A stretch of 13,715 bases of DNA from Candidatus Gallimonas caecicola (GTDB taxonomy: Bacteria; Bacillota; Clostridia; Christensenellales; Borkfalkiaceae), in the NCBI GenBank assembly GCA_904394195.1, contig CAJFNH010000023.1:1-13715 (forward strand), read 5' to 3'. Of the stretch, positions 1 through 7,413 are shown piece by piece. The first letter of the stretch is position 1. Each line of letters opens with the position of its first letter. Both the position numbers and the translations under genes were made by a program. The notes beneath the pieces were generated by a model that was given only the letters and a program-made list of their open reading frames with translations, was not told the origin of the DNA and made no database searches.

Positions 1-1
1 C

Positions 2-133
2 AACAAGCAGATCGCTTCGGCGCTCAAGCTCACGGACGGCACTGCCCGCAACTATATTTCCTCCATCTATGAAAAGATGGGCGTCTCCTCCCGTTCGGAG
101 GCGGTGGCGCGCATGAAGGAGACCATCAGCTGA
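2..133 (+). CDS. LuxR/NarL-type transcriptional regulator, C-terminal fragment (partial)
   Basis: Only the last 43 codons are in the window; the gene enters from the left edge. The visible protein (NKQIASALKLTDGTARNYIS, then SIYEKMGVSSRSEAVARM) is the second half of a LuxR/GerE-type helix-turn-helix. 'NKQIASALKLTDGTARNYIS' spans the scaffold and recognition helices, and 'YEKMGVSSRSEAV' is the usual end of the fold ('KLGVxsRxeAv'). Proteins ending this way are mostly NarL/FixJ response regulators that bind DNA as dimers, but the receiver domain is outside the window, so that class is inferred. Its TGA stop (131-133) shares the A with the ATG of the next gene, so the two are probably co-transcribed and translationally coupled. 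The target genes cannot be told from this fragment. Confidence 0.85.
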   Translation, partial: NKQIASALKLTDGTARNYISSIYEKMGVSSRSEAVARMKETIS

Positions 134-477
134 TGAACAGGGTGAAGATCACCGTCTTGAGAAGGACGCTGCAGGAAGACCTTGCCGCGCAGTACGGCGT
201 GCAGGGGCTGGGAAAGTGCCCCATGCTGCGCGAAGGGCAGGTGTTCTATGCCGACTACGCAAAGTCGGACGGCTTTTGCGACGAGGCGTGGAAGGCGATC
301 TATCAGTACGTCTTTGCGCTCGCGCACGGCGTAAAGGAGCCCTTCTATTACTGCGATTGGATCGGCGTGCCCGGCGTTGCGATCTGCTCGTGCAACGACG
401 GTCTTCGTCCCGTCATCTTCAAACTGGAAGCAACGCAGGAGCAAAGCACCATCGGCTATACGCCCGTCGGGGATTAA
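133..477 (+). CDS. TIGR04076 family protein (function unknown)
   Basis: A 114-residue protein that matches, from memory, the small family TIGR04076. Family features seen are the start 'VKITVLRRTLQEDLAAQYGV', 'LGKCPMLREGQVF', 'GFCDEAWKAIYQYVFALAHG' and the most conserved stretch 'GVAICSCNDGLRPVIFKLEA'. It has five cysteines (29, 49, 74, 85, 87); the C-S-C pair at 85-87 and Cys29/Cys49 could bind metal or be redox-active, which is inference. There is no signal peptide or membrane segment, so it is probably cytoplasmic. The start overlaps the stop of the upstream regulator by one base; an AAGGAG at 116-121 lies 11 nt before the ATG, a little far, which fits translational coupling. A strong terminator follows directly. 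No biochemical role is known to me. Confidence 0.85.
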   Translation: MNRVKITVLRRTLQEDLAAQYGVQGLGKCPMLREGQVFYADYAKSDGFCDEAWKAIYQYVFALAHGVKEPFYYCDWIGVPGVAICSCNDGLRPVIFKLEATQEQSTIGYTPVGD

Positions 478-491
478 AAATCGTGAACACC

Positions 492-523
492 AAAAAACGG
501 AAGGCACTTGCCTTCCGTTTTTT
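492..523. terminator. Bidirectional intrinsic terminator between convergent genes
   Basis: A perfect inverted repeat: six A, then CGGAAGGCA, a CT centre, then TGCCTTCCG and six T. On either strand the GC-rich stem is followed by a U-run, so it can stop transcription of the TIGR04076 gene (plus, ends 477) and of the hydrogenase operon (minus, ends 566). Confidence 0.93.
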
Positions 524-565
524 GATTGCATCGGGAACAAGCCCGTCGCGGCAGGGAAAAGCGCG

Positions 566-2290
566 TTAAATGCGCTTGTCCTCTTTGTACTTGGTGTGCA
601 GCACCTCGTGCGACTTGGGGCTGTTGGGGAAGATGAAGTAGTCGTCATAGAGCATGTCGATGACGGGGGAGTCGGAGGAGCGGCGCTGCTCGTTGTGCGA
701 ATCGCTCATGTACAGCGCCTTGGCGCGCGTCTCCTTGAGCTCGGTGGAATTTCTCACGCTGTCCGAAAGGGTGGGCTGTCCGCCGCCGTTCACGCAGCCG
801 CCCGGGCACGCCATGATCTCGATGAAGTCATAGTGCTTTTCGCCCGACTTGAGTTGCTCCAGAAGGGCGACGGCGTTCTCCAGACCGGAGGCGACGGCAA
901 CGCGCAGTGTGTGCCCCGCCACCAGATAGGTCGCTTCCTTGATCGGATTGGCGCCGCGTACGGCAAAGAAGTCGAGCACTTCAAAGCTGCCGTCCAGCAT
1001 GTGCGCCGCGGTGCGCAGCGCCGCCTCCATTACGCCGCCCGTCGCGCCGAATATGGCGCCGCCGCCCGTTGCCGTGGCAAACGGGTTGTCGAAGTCCTCG
1101 TCGGGCAGTTCGGTAAACTTGATGCCCGCCGTCTTGATCATGCGCGCAAGCTCGCGTGTGGTGATGGCGGCGTTGACTTCGCCCTCCATCTCGGGGCGGT
1201 GACACTCATACTTCTTCGCCGTGCAGGGAATGACGGAGACGGTGTACAGATCCTCCGGCTTGATGTGGTGCTTTTCGCACCAGTACGTCTTGAGCAGGGC
1301 GCCGAACATCTGCTGGGGGGACTTGCAGGTGGACAGGTGGGGGATCATCTCGGGGTACTTCTGTTCCACGAATTTGACCCACGCGGGGCAGCAGCTCGTG
1401 AACATGGGCATGGGCTTGCCCGTCTTGATGCGGTTGATGAGCTCGCTCGCCTCCTCCATGATGGTCAGGTCTGCGGTCACGTCCATATTGAACACTTCGC
1501 AGTTGCCCAGGCGGCGGATGGCAGCCACCATCTTTCCCTCCACGTTGGTGCCGACGGGCATGTCGAACGCCTCGCCCAGCGTGGCGCGGATGGAGGGCGC
1601 CGTAAAGAACACCACCTTCTTGGTGGGGTCTGCAAACGCCTTCCACACCTCGTCGATGGTGGAGCGCTCGGAGAGGGCGCCCACGGGGCAGGCGACGATG
1701 CACTGTCCGCAGCCCACGCACACCGATTCATACAGCGGCATGTCGAACGCGCTGCCGATGTGCACGTTGAAGCCTCTGCCGATGGGGCCGATGGCGTTGA
1801 CATGCTGCTTTCTGCACGCCGCCACGCAGCGCATGCAGTTGATGCACTTGTCGTTGTCGCGAACGACGTAGGGGGCGGAAGTATCGATGGGCAGAACGAA
1901 GTCCTCGCCCTTGAAGCGGTCCTCGTCCACGCCGTAACCCAGCGAGAGCTTCTGCAGCTCGCAGTTGTGGTTGCGCTCGCAGGAAAGACACTTTTTCTTG
2001 TGTTTGGAAAGCAGCAGCTCGAGCGTCATCTTTCTGCTCTCGCGGCACTTTTCGGTGTTGGTGCGCACCTCCATGCCCTCGGCAACGGGGTACACGCACG
2101 CGGCAACGAGCCCTCTCGCGCCCGTGGCCTCCACCACGCACATGCGGCAGGAGCCCACGCAGGAGACGTCTTTCAGGTAGCACAGCGTGGGGATCTCGAT
2201 GTGCGCCTTGCGCGCCGCCTGCAGGATGGTCGTCCCCTCGGGGACGGTGACGGAAATTCCATTGATGGTCAACGTTACGTCTTTTGCCAT
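566..2290 (-). CDS. hydA: [FeFe] hydrogenase catalytic subunit, NADH-linked (HydA/HndD type)
   Basis: Catalytic subunit of a cytoplasmic NADH/ferredoxin-linked hydrogenase, 574 residues, numbered from the ATG at 2290. In order: an N-terminal [2Fe-2S] domain (C37, C48, C51, C65); the His-Cys [4Fe-4S] site (H97, C101, C104, C110); two [4Fe-4S] ferredoxin motifs (C149/152/155/159 and C191/194/197/201); then the H-cluster domain with L1 TSCCPAW (C300 proton relay, C301 ligand), L2 IPCTAKKYE (C356) and L3 MACPGGC (C495, C499), ending with the small-subunit-like tail (RRSSDSP...LHTKY). L2 normally begins with Met; here it is Ile354. A GTG at 2299 is also in frame, but GAGGTG (2302-2297) sits 6 nt before the ATG, so I chose 2290. 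It is the last gene of hydCBA. Family members evolve H2 from NADH, often with reduced ferredoxin (electron bifurcation, groups A3/A6); bifurcation here is inferred. Confidence 0.95.
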   Translation of the reverse strand: MAKDVTLTINGISVTVPEGTTILQAARKAHIEIPTLCYLKDVSCVGSCRMCVVEATGARGLVAACVYPVAEGMEVRTNTEKCRESRKMTLELLLSKHKKKCLSCERNHNCELQKLSLGYGVDEDRFKGEDFVLPIDTSAPYVVRDNDKCINCMRCVAACRKQHVNAIGPIGRGFNVHIGSAFDMPLYESVCVGCGQCIVACPVGALSERSTIDEVWKAFADPTKKVVFFTAPSIRATLGEAFDMPVGTNVEGKMVAAIRRLGNCEVFNMDVTADLTIMEEASELINRIKTGKPMPMFTSCCPAWVKFVEQKYPEMIPHLSTCKSPQQMFGALLKTYWCEKHHIKPEDLYTVSVIPCTAKKYECHRPEMEGEVNAAITTRELARMIKTAGIKFTELPDEDFDNPFATATGGGAIFGATGGVMEAALRTAAHMLDGSFEVLDFFAVRGANPIKEATYLVAGHTLRVAVASGLENAVALLEQLKSGEKHYDFIEIMACPGGCVNGGGQPTLSDSVRNSTELKETRAKALYMSDSHNEQRRSSDSPVIDMLYDDYFIFPNSPKSHEVLHTKYKEDKRI

Positions 2291-2296
2291 GATCTT

Positions 2297-2302
2297 CACC
2301 TC
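2297..2302 (-). promoter_or_regulatory. Shine-Dalgarno that fixes the hydA start
   Basis: GAGGTG on the minus strand, 6 nt before the ATG at 2290-2288. It overlaps the TGA of hydB (2303-2301) and contains the alternative GTG start, so initiation at GTG 2299 is unlikely and hydA translation is probably coupled to hydB termination. Confidence 0.75.
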
Positions 2303-4193
2303 AACTTCTCACAACTGCGCCGAACTTGCAGTTTTGCATACACACGCCGCACTTGATGCAGATGTCCTTGTCGATGACATGCGCCTCGCGCACCTTTCCG
2401 CTGATCGCGTGCGTGGGGCAGTTGCGCGCGCACAGCGTGCAGCCGCGGCACTTCGTGGGGTCGATGGAGTAGGTCAGAAGCGCCTTGCATACGCCCGCTT
2501 CGCAGTGTTTCTTTTCGATGTGGTCCACATACTCCTGGCGGAAATAGCGCAGCGTGGAAAGGATGGGGTTGGGCGCGGACTGTCCCAGCGCGCACAGCGA
2601 AGACTGCTTCATGTGCGAGGCGAGTTCCTCGATCTTCACAAGGTCTTCCGGCTCGCCCTTGCCCTCGGTGATCTTGGTCAGCAGCTGCAAAAGCCGCTTG
2701 GTGCCGATGCGGCAGGGCGTGCACTTGCCGCAGCTTTCGTCCGCGGTGAATTCAAGGTAGAACTTGGAGATGTCCACCATGCAGGTGTCCTCGTCCAGAA
2801 TGATCATGCCGCCCGAGCCCATCATGGAGCCGATGGCGATGAGGCTGTCATAGTCGATGGGGGTGTCGATGCACTCCGCGGGAATACAGCCGCCCGAAGG
2901 ACCGCCCGTCTGCGCCGCCTTGAACTTCTTGCCGCCCGGGATGCCGCCGCCGATCTCCTCCACGATGGTGCGCAGCGTGGTGCCCATGGGCACTTCCACA
3001 AGTCCCACGTTGGTGATCTTGCCGCCCAGTGCGAATACCTTGGTGCCCGTCGAAGTGGGCGTACCGATCTTGGCGAACCATGCCGCGCCGTTCACGATGA
3101 TGGGATTGACGTTCGCCCATGTCTCCACGTTGTTGAGGATGGTGGGCTTGCCGAACAGACCCTTGACGGCGGGGAAGGGGGGACGGGGGCGGGGCTCGCC
3201 GCGGTGCCCTTCGATGGAGGTCATCAGTGCCGTCTCCTCGCCGCACACGAAGGCGCCGGCGCCCAGACGGATCTCGATGTCAAAGTCAAAGCCGAGTCCC
3301 AGAATGTCCTTGCCCAGCAGGCCGTATTCGCGCGCCTGTTTCAGAGCGATCTTCAGCCGTTCGACGGCGACGGGGTACTCCGCGCGCACATAGATATAGC
3401 CCTGATGCGCGCCGATGGCGTAGCCGGCGATGGCCATGGCTTCCAGCACGCAGTGGGGATCGCCCTCCAGAACGGAGCGGTCCATGAACGCGCCGGGGTC
3501 GCCCTCGTCGGCGTTACAGCATACATATTTGATATCGCCCTGCGACGCCTTGGCAAACGACCACTTTCTGCCCGTGGGGAAGCCGGCGCCTCCCCTGCCG
3601 CGCAGGCCGGAGGCGAGCATCTCGTTGATGACGTCGTCCGGCGTCATGGAGGTAAGCACCTTTTCCAGGGCGGCATAGTCTCCCGCGGCGATCGCCTCCT
3701 CGATGTCTTCGGGTGCGATCACGCCGCAGTTGCGCAGGGCAATGCGCATCTGTTTTTTATAGAAGGGGGTCTCCGCAAAGGGGATGATGGTGCCGTCTTC
3801 GGCGACCGTGCCCTGATAGAGCAGTTCCCTTACGATGGAGCCGCCCTTGACAAGGTGCTGCTCCGCCACCGTCTTGACGTGTTCGGGAGTCATCTGCGCA
3901 TAGAAGGCGCCCTCGGGATACACGATCATGATGGGGCCGAGGGCGCACAGCCCGAAGCAACCCGTCTTGACCACGAGCACGTCCTTGATCTTGAGCTCTT
4001 CCAGCGATTTTTCCAGCTGTTCGATGACCTTCATCGAATGGGAGGAGGTGCACCCCGTGCCGCCGCACACGAGCACCTGCTTTCTGTAGCCCGTCTGTTT
4101 TGCAAGCTTCTCGCCCTGTTCGCGCACCACGCGCCTGACGTCGATGAGCGGTTTTTTCTTCTTGCGGATGGCTTCCAGTTCCTGAATGGTCAT
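2301..4193 (-). CDS. hydB: NuoF-like flavin/Fe-S subunit of NADH-linked hydrogenase (HydB/HndC type)
   Basis: Diaphorase subunit, 630 residues, that oxidises or reduces NAD(P)(H) at FMN and passes electrons to HydA. In order: an N-terminal thioredoxin-like [2Fe-2S] domain (C43, C48, C79, C83); the NuoF core with the NADH/FMN glycine-rich loop RGRGGAGFPTGRKW (198-211), NADEGDPGAFMDR (227-239) and GAGAFVCGEETAL (311-323); the SLBB-like segment; the N3-type [4Fe-4S] site (C488, C491, C494, C534); and two C-terminal [4Fe-4S] ferredoxin motifs (C582/585/588/592 and C612/615/618/622). The extra N- and C-terminal iron-sulfur domains separate this class from plain complex I NuoF. AAGGAGG (4207-4201) lies 7 nt before the ATG. 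The start overlaps hydC by 4 nt (ATGA). No separate HndB gene is present; the fused N-terminal domain probably takes its place. Confidence 0.95.
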   Translation of the reverse strand: MTIQELEAIRKKKKPLIDVRRVVREQGEKLAKQTGYRKQVLVCGGTGCTSSHSMKVIEQLEKSLEELKIKDVLVVKTGCFGLCALGPIMIVYPEGAFYAQMTPEHVKTVAEQHLVKGGSIVRELLYQGTVAEDGTIIPFAETPFYKKQMRIALRNCGVIAPEDIEEAIAAGDYAALEKVLTSMTPDDVINEMLASGLRGRGGAGFPTGRKWSFAKASQGDIKYVCCNADEGDPGAFMDRSVLEGDPHCVLEAMAIAGYAIGAHQGYIYVRAEYPVAVERLKIALKQAREYGLLGKDILGLGFDFDIEIRLGAGAFVCGEETALMTSIEGHRGEPRPRPPFPAVKGLFGKPTILNNVETWANVNPIIVNGAAWFAKIGTPTSTGTKVFALGGKITNVGLVEVPMGTTLRTIVEEIGGGIPGGKKFKAAQTGGPSGGCIPAECIDTPIDYDSLIAIGSMMGSGGMIILDEDTCMVDISKFYLEFTADESCGKCTPCRIGTKRLLQLLTKITEGKGEPEDLVKIEELASHMKQSSLCALGQSAPNPILSTLRYFRQEYVDHIEKKHCEAGVCKALLTYSIDPTKCRGCTLCARNCPTHAISGKVREAHVIDKDICIKCGVCMQNCKFGAVVRS

Positions 4194-4690
4194 GCCTGTG
4201 CCTCCTTTCTGTATTTGTCAAGGATACCCTTGACCATCTCGGGCGTAAGCTTGCCGTGCACGTCCTCGTTCACGGTCATGACGGGCGCAAGCCCGCACGC
4301 GCCCACGCAGCGGCAGCTGTCAATGGAGAACAGCCCGTCCGGCGTACATTCGCCGCACTTGATGCCCAGCTCGTGCTCCACCTCTTCCAGGATCTTGTCC
4401 GACCCCTTGACGTAGCACGCCGTTCCCAGGCACACGCTGATGCGGAATTTTCCCTTCGGTTTGAGGGAAAACTGCGAATAGAACGTCACCACACCGTACA
4501 CCTCGGCAAGCGAGATGTTCAGCCCTTCGGCGATCGTCTTCTGCACGGGCATGGGAAGGTACCCGTAAATGCCCTGCGCCTCCTGCAGGATGTGCATGAG
4601 GCAGCCCGGCGTCGTGCGGGATTCTTCGATGACCGCCTTCAGCCGTTCCAGCTGTTCGGGCGTTCCGCACGATGCTTCACACTCTTTCAT
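4190..4690 (-). CDS. hydC: NuoE-like [2Fe-2S] subunit of NADH-linked hydrogenase (HydC/HndA type)
   Basis: Small electron-transfer subunit, 166 residues from the ATG at 4690. It has the NuoE/HydC fold: an N-terminal helical bundle ('TTPGCLMHILQEAQGIYGYL', 'VYGVVTFYSQFSLKPKGK') and a thioredoxin-like domain holding one [2Fe-2S] cluster, with ligands C87 and C92 (CLGTAC) and C128 and C132 (CVGAC). It pairs with the NuoF-like subunit and helps connect the flavin to the iron-sulfur relay. An in-frame ATG at 4708 is possible, but the strong GAGGAGG lies inside that extension and 5 nt before the ATG at 4690, so the later start is preferred. First gene of the operon; its stop overlaps the hydB start. 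Confidence 0.93.
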   Translation of the reverse strand: MKECEASCGTPEQLERLKAVIEESRTTPGCLMHILQEAQGIYGYLPMPVQKTIAEGLNISLAEVYGVVTFYSQFSLKPKGKFRISVCLGTACYVKGSDKILEEVEHELGIKCGECTPDGLFSIDSCRCVGACGLAPVMTVNEDVHGKLTPEMVKGILDKYRKEAQA

Positions 4691-4695
4691 AACAA

Positions 4696-4702
4696 CCTCC
4701 TC
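4696..4702 (-). promoter_or_regulatory. Shine-Dalgarno that fixes the hydC start
   Basis: GAGGAGG on the minus strand, 5 nt before the ATG at 4690-4688. It lies within the extension that would result from using the ATG at 4708, so it argues for the shorter protein. Confidence 0.8.
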
Positions 4703-4747
4703 GATCATATGTCGTCTTCGTGACTGCCGCGGCGCTCCTTTGTAGCC

Positions 4748-4766
4748 CCTTCCGCGGGCGGGAAGG
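4748..4766 (-). other. Hairpin in the hydCBA 5' leader
   Basis: CCTTCC (4748-4753) and GGAAGG (4761-4766) pair across a 7-nt loop, in the roughly 85-nt leader between the predicted start of transcription and hydC. There is no U-run after it on the minus strand, so it is not an intrinsic terminator. It may affect mRNA stability or have no role. Confidence 0.4.
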
Positions 4767-4782
4767 CCGTGACATTATTTCT

Positions 4783-4811
4783 ATTATATCATACCCGCAA
4801 CGATTTTTCAA
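4783..4811 (-). promoter_or_regulatory. Sigma-70 promoter of the hydCBA operon
   Basis: On the minus strand, -35 TTGAAA (4811-4806), a 17-bp spacer, then -10 TATAAT (4788-4783) preceded by TGA, an extended -10. Transcription should start near 4776 and give a leader of about 85 nt. This is a near-consensus housekeeping promoter, fitting a highly expressed fermentation operon. Confidence 0.85.
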
Positions 4812-4816
4812 TACAA

Positions 4817-4833
4817 TTTTACAAATTGTAAAA
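4817..4833. promoter_or_regulatory. Perfect 17-bp palindrome, candidate operator
   Basis: TTTTACAAATTGTAAAA has perfect 8-bp arms around a central A. It lies five bases upstream of the hydCBA -35, centred near -49 relative to its predicted start, and about 110 bp upstream of the glgP start. ACAAT and ATTGT flank it and nearly extend the symmetry. Position and symmetry suggest a dimeric regulator. It differs from the Rex consensus (TTGTTAAnnnnTTAACAA), so the factor is not named. Confidence 0.5.
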
Positions 4834-4898
4834 AATTGTCGAAAAAATTTTATTGCGATCATTTGCCCCCGCGCCCGTCCGGTGCGCAAAAAAAGCGA

Positions 4899-4927
4899 TT
4901 GACAATGTCTTATGCGTATGATACAAT
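4899..4927 (+). promoter_or_regulatory. Sigma-70 promoter of glgP
   Basis: -35 TTGACA (4899-4904), a 17-bp spacer and -10 TACAAT (4922-4927); transcription would start near 4934. It faces away from the hydCBA promoter, with the two -35 elements about 90 bp apart. Confidence 0.87.
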
Positions 4928-4982
4928 GGTGGCCGTGTCCGAATAGTATAAAGAGAAAGCTGAAGGCACAATATATTGGGCT

Positions 4983-5004
4983 TTCCGCGGAAAAAAGCGC
5001 GGAA
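4983..5004 (+). other. Hairpin in the glgP 5' leader
   Basis: TTCCGCG (4983-4989) and CGCGGAA (4998-5004) form a 7-bp stem with an 8-nt purine-rich loop, about 30 nt before the glgP start codon in a leader of about 100 nt. No U-run follows. I recognise no riboswitch class here. Confidence 0.45.
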
Positions 5005-5033
5005 CGATCACGGAAGAAACAGGGAGTGAAGCA

Positions 5034-7337
5034 ATGAAATTTGAAAAAGAGAAATTTCTTGAGGACGTGGAGCGCGTCCTGCATGCGGACTATGCCTGCG
5101 ATCTGAAGTCGGCGGGCAGGCGGGAGCTGTACAACGCCGTCTCCAAGGCGGTGATGGAAGAGACGTTTGCGGACTGGAACAGGGAGAGGAAGTCCTTCCG
5201 CCGCCGCTGCGGCTATTTTTCGGCGGAGTTCCTGATGGGCCGCGCCATCTATTCCAACCTGCTCAACCTCGGCATCTTGGAGGAGACGGGCGAAGCCCTC
5301 AAAAGCGTGGGCGAGGATCTGGCGCAGTTCGAGGAAGTGGAGGACGCCGCCCTCGGCAACGGGGGGCTGGGCAGGCTTGCGGCATGCTATCTCGAGAGCG
5401 CGGCAAGCAAAGATATCGCCCTGGACGGCTACGGCATCCGCTACCGCTACGGGCTCTTCCGCCAGACCTTTGAAAACGGCTTCCAGCACGAGGAAGGGGA
5501 TGACTGGCTCAAATGGGGGGACCCGTGGAGCGTGCGCGTCGAGCGCGACGCGGTGCTCGTGAAGTTTGCCGACCAGACGGTCAAGGCGGTGCCCTATGAT
5601 ATGCCCATCTTCGGCTATCGCAACGGCGTGGTGAATACCCTGCGCCTGTGGCAGGCGGAGCCCGTGCAGGCATTCGACTTCGCCTCCTTCAACGAAATGC
5701 GCGGCGAGGTCAAGGCAACGGAGAATTTCAACGCCACCAAGATCACCGACGTGCTCTATCCCAACGACAATACGATGGTGGGCAAGATCCTGCGCCTGCG
5801 GCAGCAGTATTTCATGGTCAGCGCCTCGCTGCAGGATATCGTCGCAAAGTTCAGGGCGGCGGGCAGAGATCTGAAGACGCTGCCCGAAAAATGGTGCTTC
5901 CAGCTCAACGATACGCACCCCGTCATCGCCATCCCCGAACTTCTGCGCATCCTGCAGGCGGAAGGGCTCACCTTTGACGAGGCGTTCGCGGTGTGCGCAA
6001 AGTGCTTCAACTTCACCAACCACACCATCATGGCGGAAGCGCTTGAAAAGTGGGACGCTCTGGCGCTTTCCGACCTGCTGCCCGAGGTGTACGAGCAGAT
6101 CGTCGCCTGCCAGCAGCGGCTGCAGAGCGAAGGGGCGGACGGAAACCTCTTCTATATCGTGCGCGATAACGTGGTACACATGGCAAATCTTGCCATCTAT
6201 GTTTGCGCGCACGTCAACGGCGTGGCGCAGATCCACACGAATATCTTAAAGACGCAGACCTTTAAGAACTGGTATGAGCGCTATCCCGAAAAGTTCGTGA
6301 ACATCACAAATGGCATCACCCCCAGAAGGTGGCTCCTGCTCAACAACCCGCAGATGGCGCGCCTCATCGACGGCAAGATCGGTACCCTCTGGCATACCCG
6401 CCTGGAGGAACTCAAAAAGCTCGAGCCGCACATCGGCGCCATGCTGCCCGACTTCGTGCGCATCAAGCAGGAGAACAAGAAAAAACTCGCCGCCTATATC
6501 GCGGAGCACGAGGGGGTGACGCTCTCCCCCGACTTCATCTTTGACGTGCAGGTCAAGCGCCTGCACGAGTACAAACGGCAGATGCTCAACGCGCTCTCCG
6601 TATTGTGGTACTACTTCGCCATCAAGGACGGCGAGCTCACGAATTTCCCGCCCACGGCGTTCATCTTCGGCGCCAAGGCGGCGCCCGGCTATTACATGGC
6701 AAAGGCGATCATCAAGTTCATCAACGAGGTCGCTCGCCTCGTCAATTCCGACCCCGCCGTTGCGGATAAGATGAAGGTGGTGTTCGTGCAGAACTACAAT
6801 GTCTCCTATGCGGAAAAGATCGTGTGCGCGGCGGACATCTCCGAACAGATCTCCCTTGCGGGCATGGAGGCGTCGGGCACGAGCAACATGAAGTTCATGT
6901 TGGGCGGCACGGTGACGCTGGGCACGATGGACGGCGCCAACGTGGAGATCTGCGAGGAGGCGGGCAGGGAGAACAACTATATCTTCGGCGCCACCGTTGA
7001 CGAGGTGGCGGCGATCAAGGGGTACTACTGTCCGCGCGAGATCGTGGAGCAGAACCCCCGCCTCAAACGCGCGCTCGAGACGCTGGTGGACGGCACGCTG
7101 CCCGACGATTCGGGCATGCTGAAAAAACTGTATGAGAGCATGACGTCCGGTTACGAGCCTGACCGTTATCTTGTGCTGTATGACTTTGCCGACTATATCC
7201 GCGTCAAAACGCAGCTGCTCTATGACTACGGCACGGACGACTTCAACCGCAAGTGTCTTGTCAACATGGCGAACGTGGGCAAGTTCTCCGCCGACCGTTC
7301 GGTCGGCGAGTACGCAAAGCTCATCTGGAAACTGTAG
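5034..7337 (+). CDS. glgP: Glycogen/alpha-glucan phosphorylase
   Basis: A cytoplasmic PLP enzyme that cleaves terminal alpha-1,4-glucosyl units of glycogen with phosphate to give glucose 1-phosphate. It is 767 residues, slightly shorter than many bacterial family members (about 800). Family motifs in order: YFSAEFLMGR (61-70), ALGNGGLGRLAACYLES (106-122), GYGIRYRYGLFRQ (132-144), LNDTHPVIAIPELLR (291-305), VKRLHEYKRQ (507-516), FGAKAAPGYYMAK (545-557) and the PLP site EASGTSNMKF (612-621), with the Schiff-base lysine at K620, followed by GTMDGANVEI. The start is the ATG at 5034 with AGGGAG about 7 nt upstream. It is a single gene with its own promoter and terminator; no other glg genes are visible. 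It is divergent from the hydrogenase operon, so stored-glucan use and H2 metabolism share a control region. Confidence 0.97.
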   Translation: MKFEKEKFLEDVERVLHADYACDLKSAGRRELYNAVSKAVMEETFADWNRERKSFRRRCGYFSAEFLMGRAIYSNLLNLGILEETGEALKSVGEDLAQFEEVEDAALGNGGLGRLAACYLESAASKDIALDGYGIRYRYGLFRQTFENGFQHEEGDDWLKWGDPWSVRVERDAVLVKFADQTVKAVPYDMPIFGYRNGVVNTLRLWQAEPVQAFDFASFNEMRGEVKATENFNATKITDVLYPNDNTMVGKILRLRQQYFMVSASLQDIVAKFRAAGRDLKTLPEKWCFQLNDTHPVIAIPELLRILQAEGLTFDEAFAVCAKCFNFTNHTIMAEALEKWDALALSDLLPEVYEQIVACQQRLQSEGADGNLFYIVRDNVVHMANLAIYVCAHVNGVAQIHTNILKTQTFKNWYERYPEKFVNITNGITPRRWLLLNNPQMARLIDGKIGTLWHTRLEELKKLEPHIGAMLPDFVRIKQENKKKLAAYIAEHEGVTLSPDFIFDVQVKRLHEYKRQMLNALSVLWYYFAIKDGELTNFPPTAFIFGAKAAPGYYMAKAIIKFINEVARLVNSDPAVADKMKVVFVQNYNVSYAEKIVCAADISEQISLAGMEASGTSNMKFMLGGTVTLGTMDGANVEICEEAGRENNYIFGATVDEVAAIKGYYCPREIVEQNPRLKRALETLVDGTLPDDSGMLKKLYESMTSGYEPDRYLVLYDFADYIRVKTQLLYDYGTDDFNRKCLVNMANVGKFSADRSVGEYAKLIWKL

Positions 7338-7339
7338 AG

Positions 7340-7365
7340 CCGGAAAACGATCCGGGTTTTTCCGG
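7340..7365 (+). other. Hairpin just after glgP
   Basis: CCGGAAAA (7340-7347) and TTTTCCGG (7358-7365) pair across a 10-nt loop, starting two bases after the glgP stop codon. It may protect the 3' end or assist the terminator downstream. Confidence 0.4.
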
Positions 7366-7413
7366 GGATTTTGTTCAAATATGTCGGCGCTGCCGGTTAT
7401 ATGAATTTGCGTG

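Noticed and set aside
377..2356. Long plus-strand open frame of 659 codons opposite hydA
   Set aside because: The minus strand encodes a clear [FeFe] hydrogenase. The plus frame gives a low-complexity, His/Ala/Arg-rich protein without family motifs, a product of strong codon bias.
2187..4415. Plus-strand open frame of 742 codons opposite hydB
   Set aside because: It is antisense to a gene with complete NuoF and iron-sulfur motifs; the translation is compositionally odd (His, Ala, Arg, Asp) and resembles no family.
566..4690. The operon considered as respiratory complex I genes (nuoE, nuoF, nuoG)
   Set aside because: The third gene has the H-cluster motifs TSCCPAW, PCTAKK and MACPGGC, so it is a hydrogenase and not NuoG; no membrane subunits are present.
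4817..4833. The palindrome considered as a Rex operator
   Set aside because: Rex sites read TTGTTAAnnnnTTAACAA; the half-site order and the missing TTAA do not fit well enough to name Rex.
4934..5033. The glgP leader considered as a riboswitch
   Set aside because: About 100 nt with one short hairpin; no conserved core of a known riboswitch class is recognisable.
4677..6236. Minus-strand open frame of 519 codons opposite glgP
   Set aside because: It crosses the divergent promoter region and runs antisense to glycogen phosphorylase; no motifs and no ribosome-binding site.
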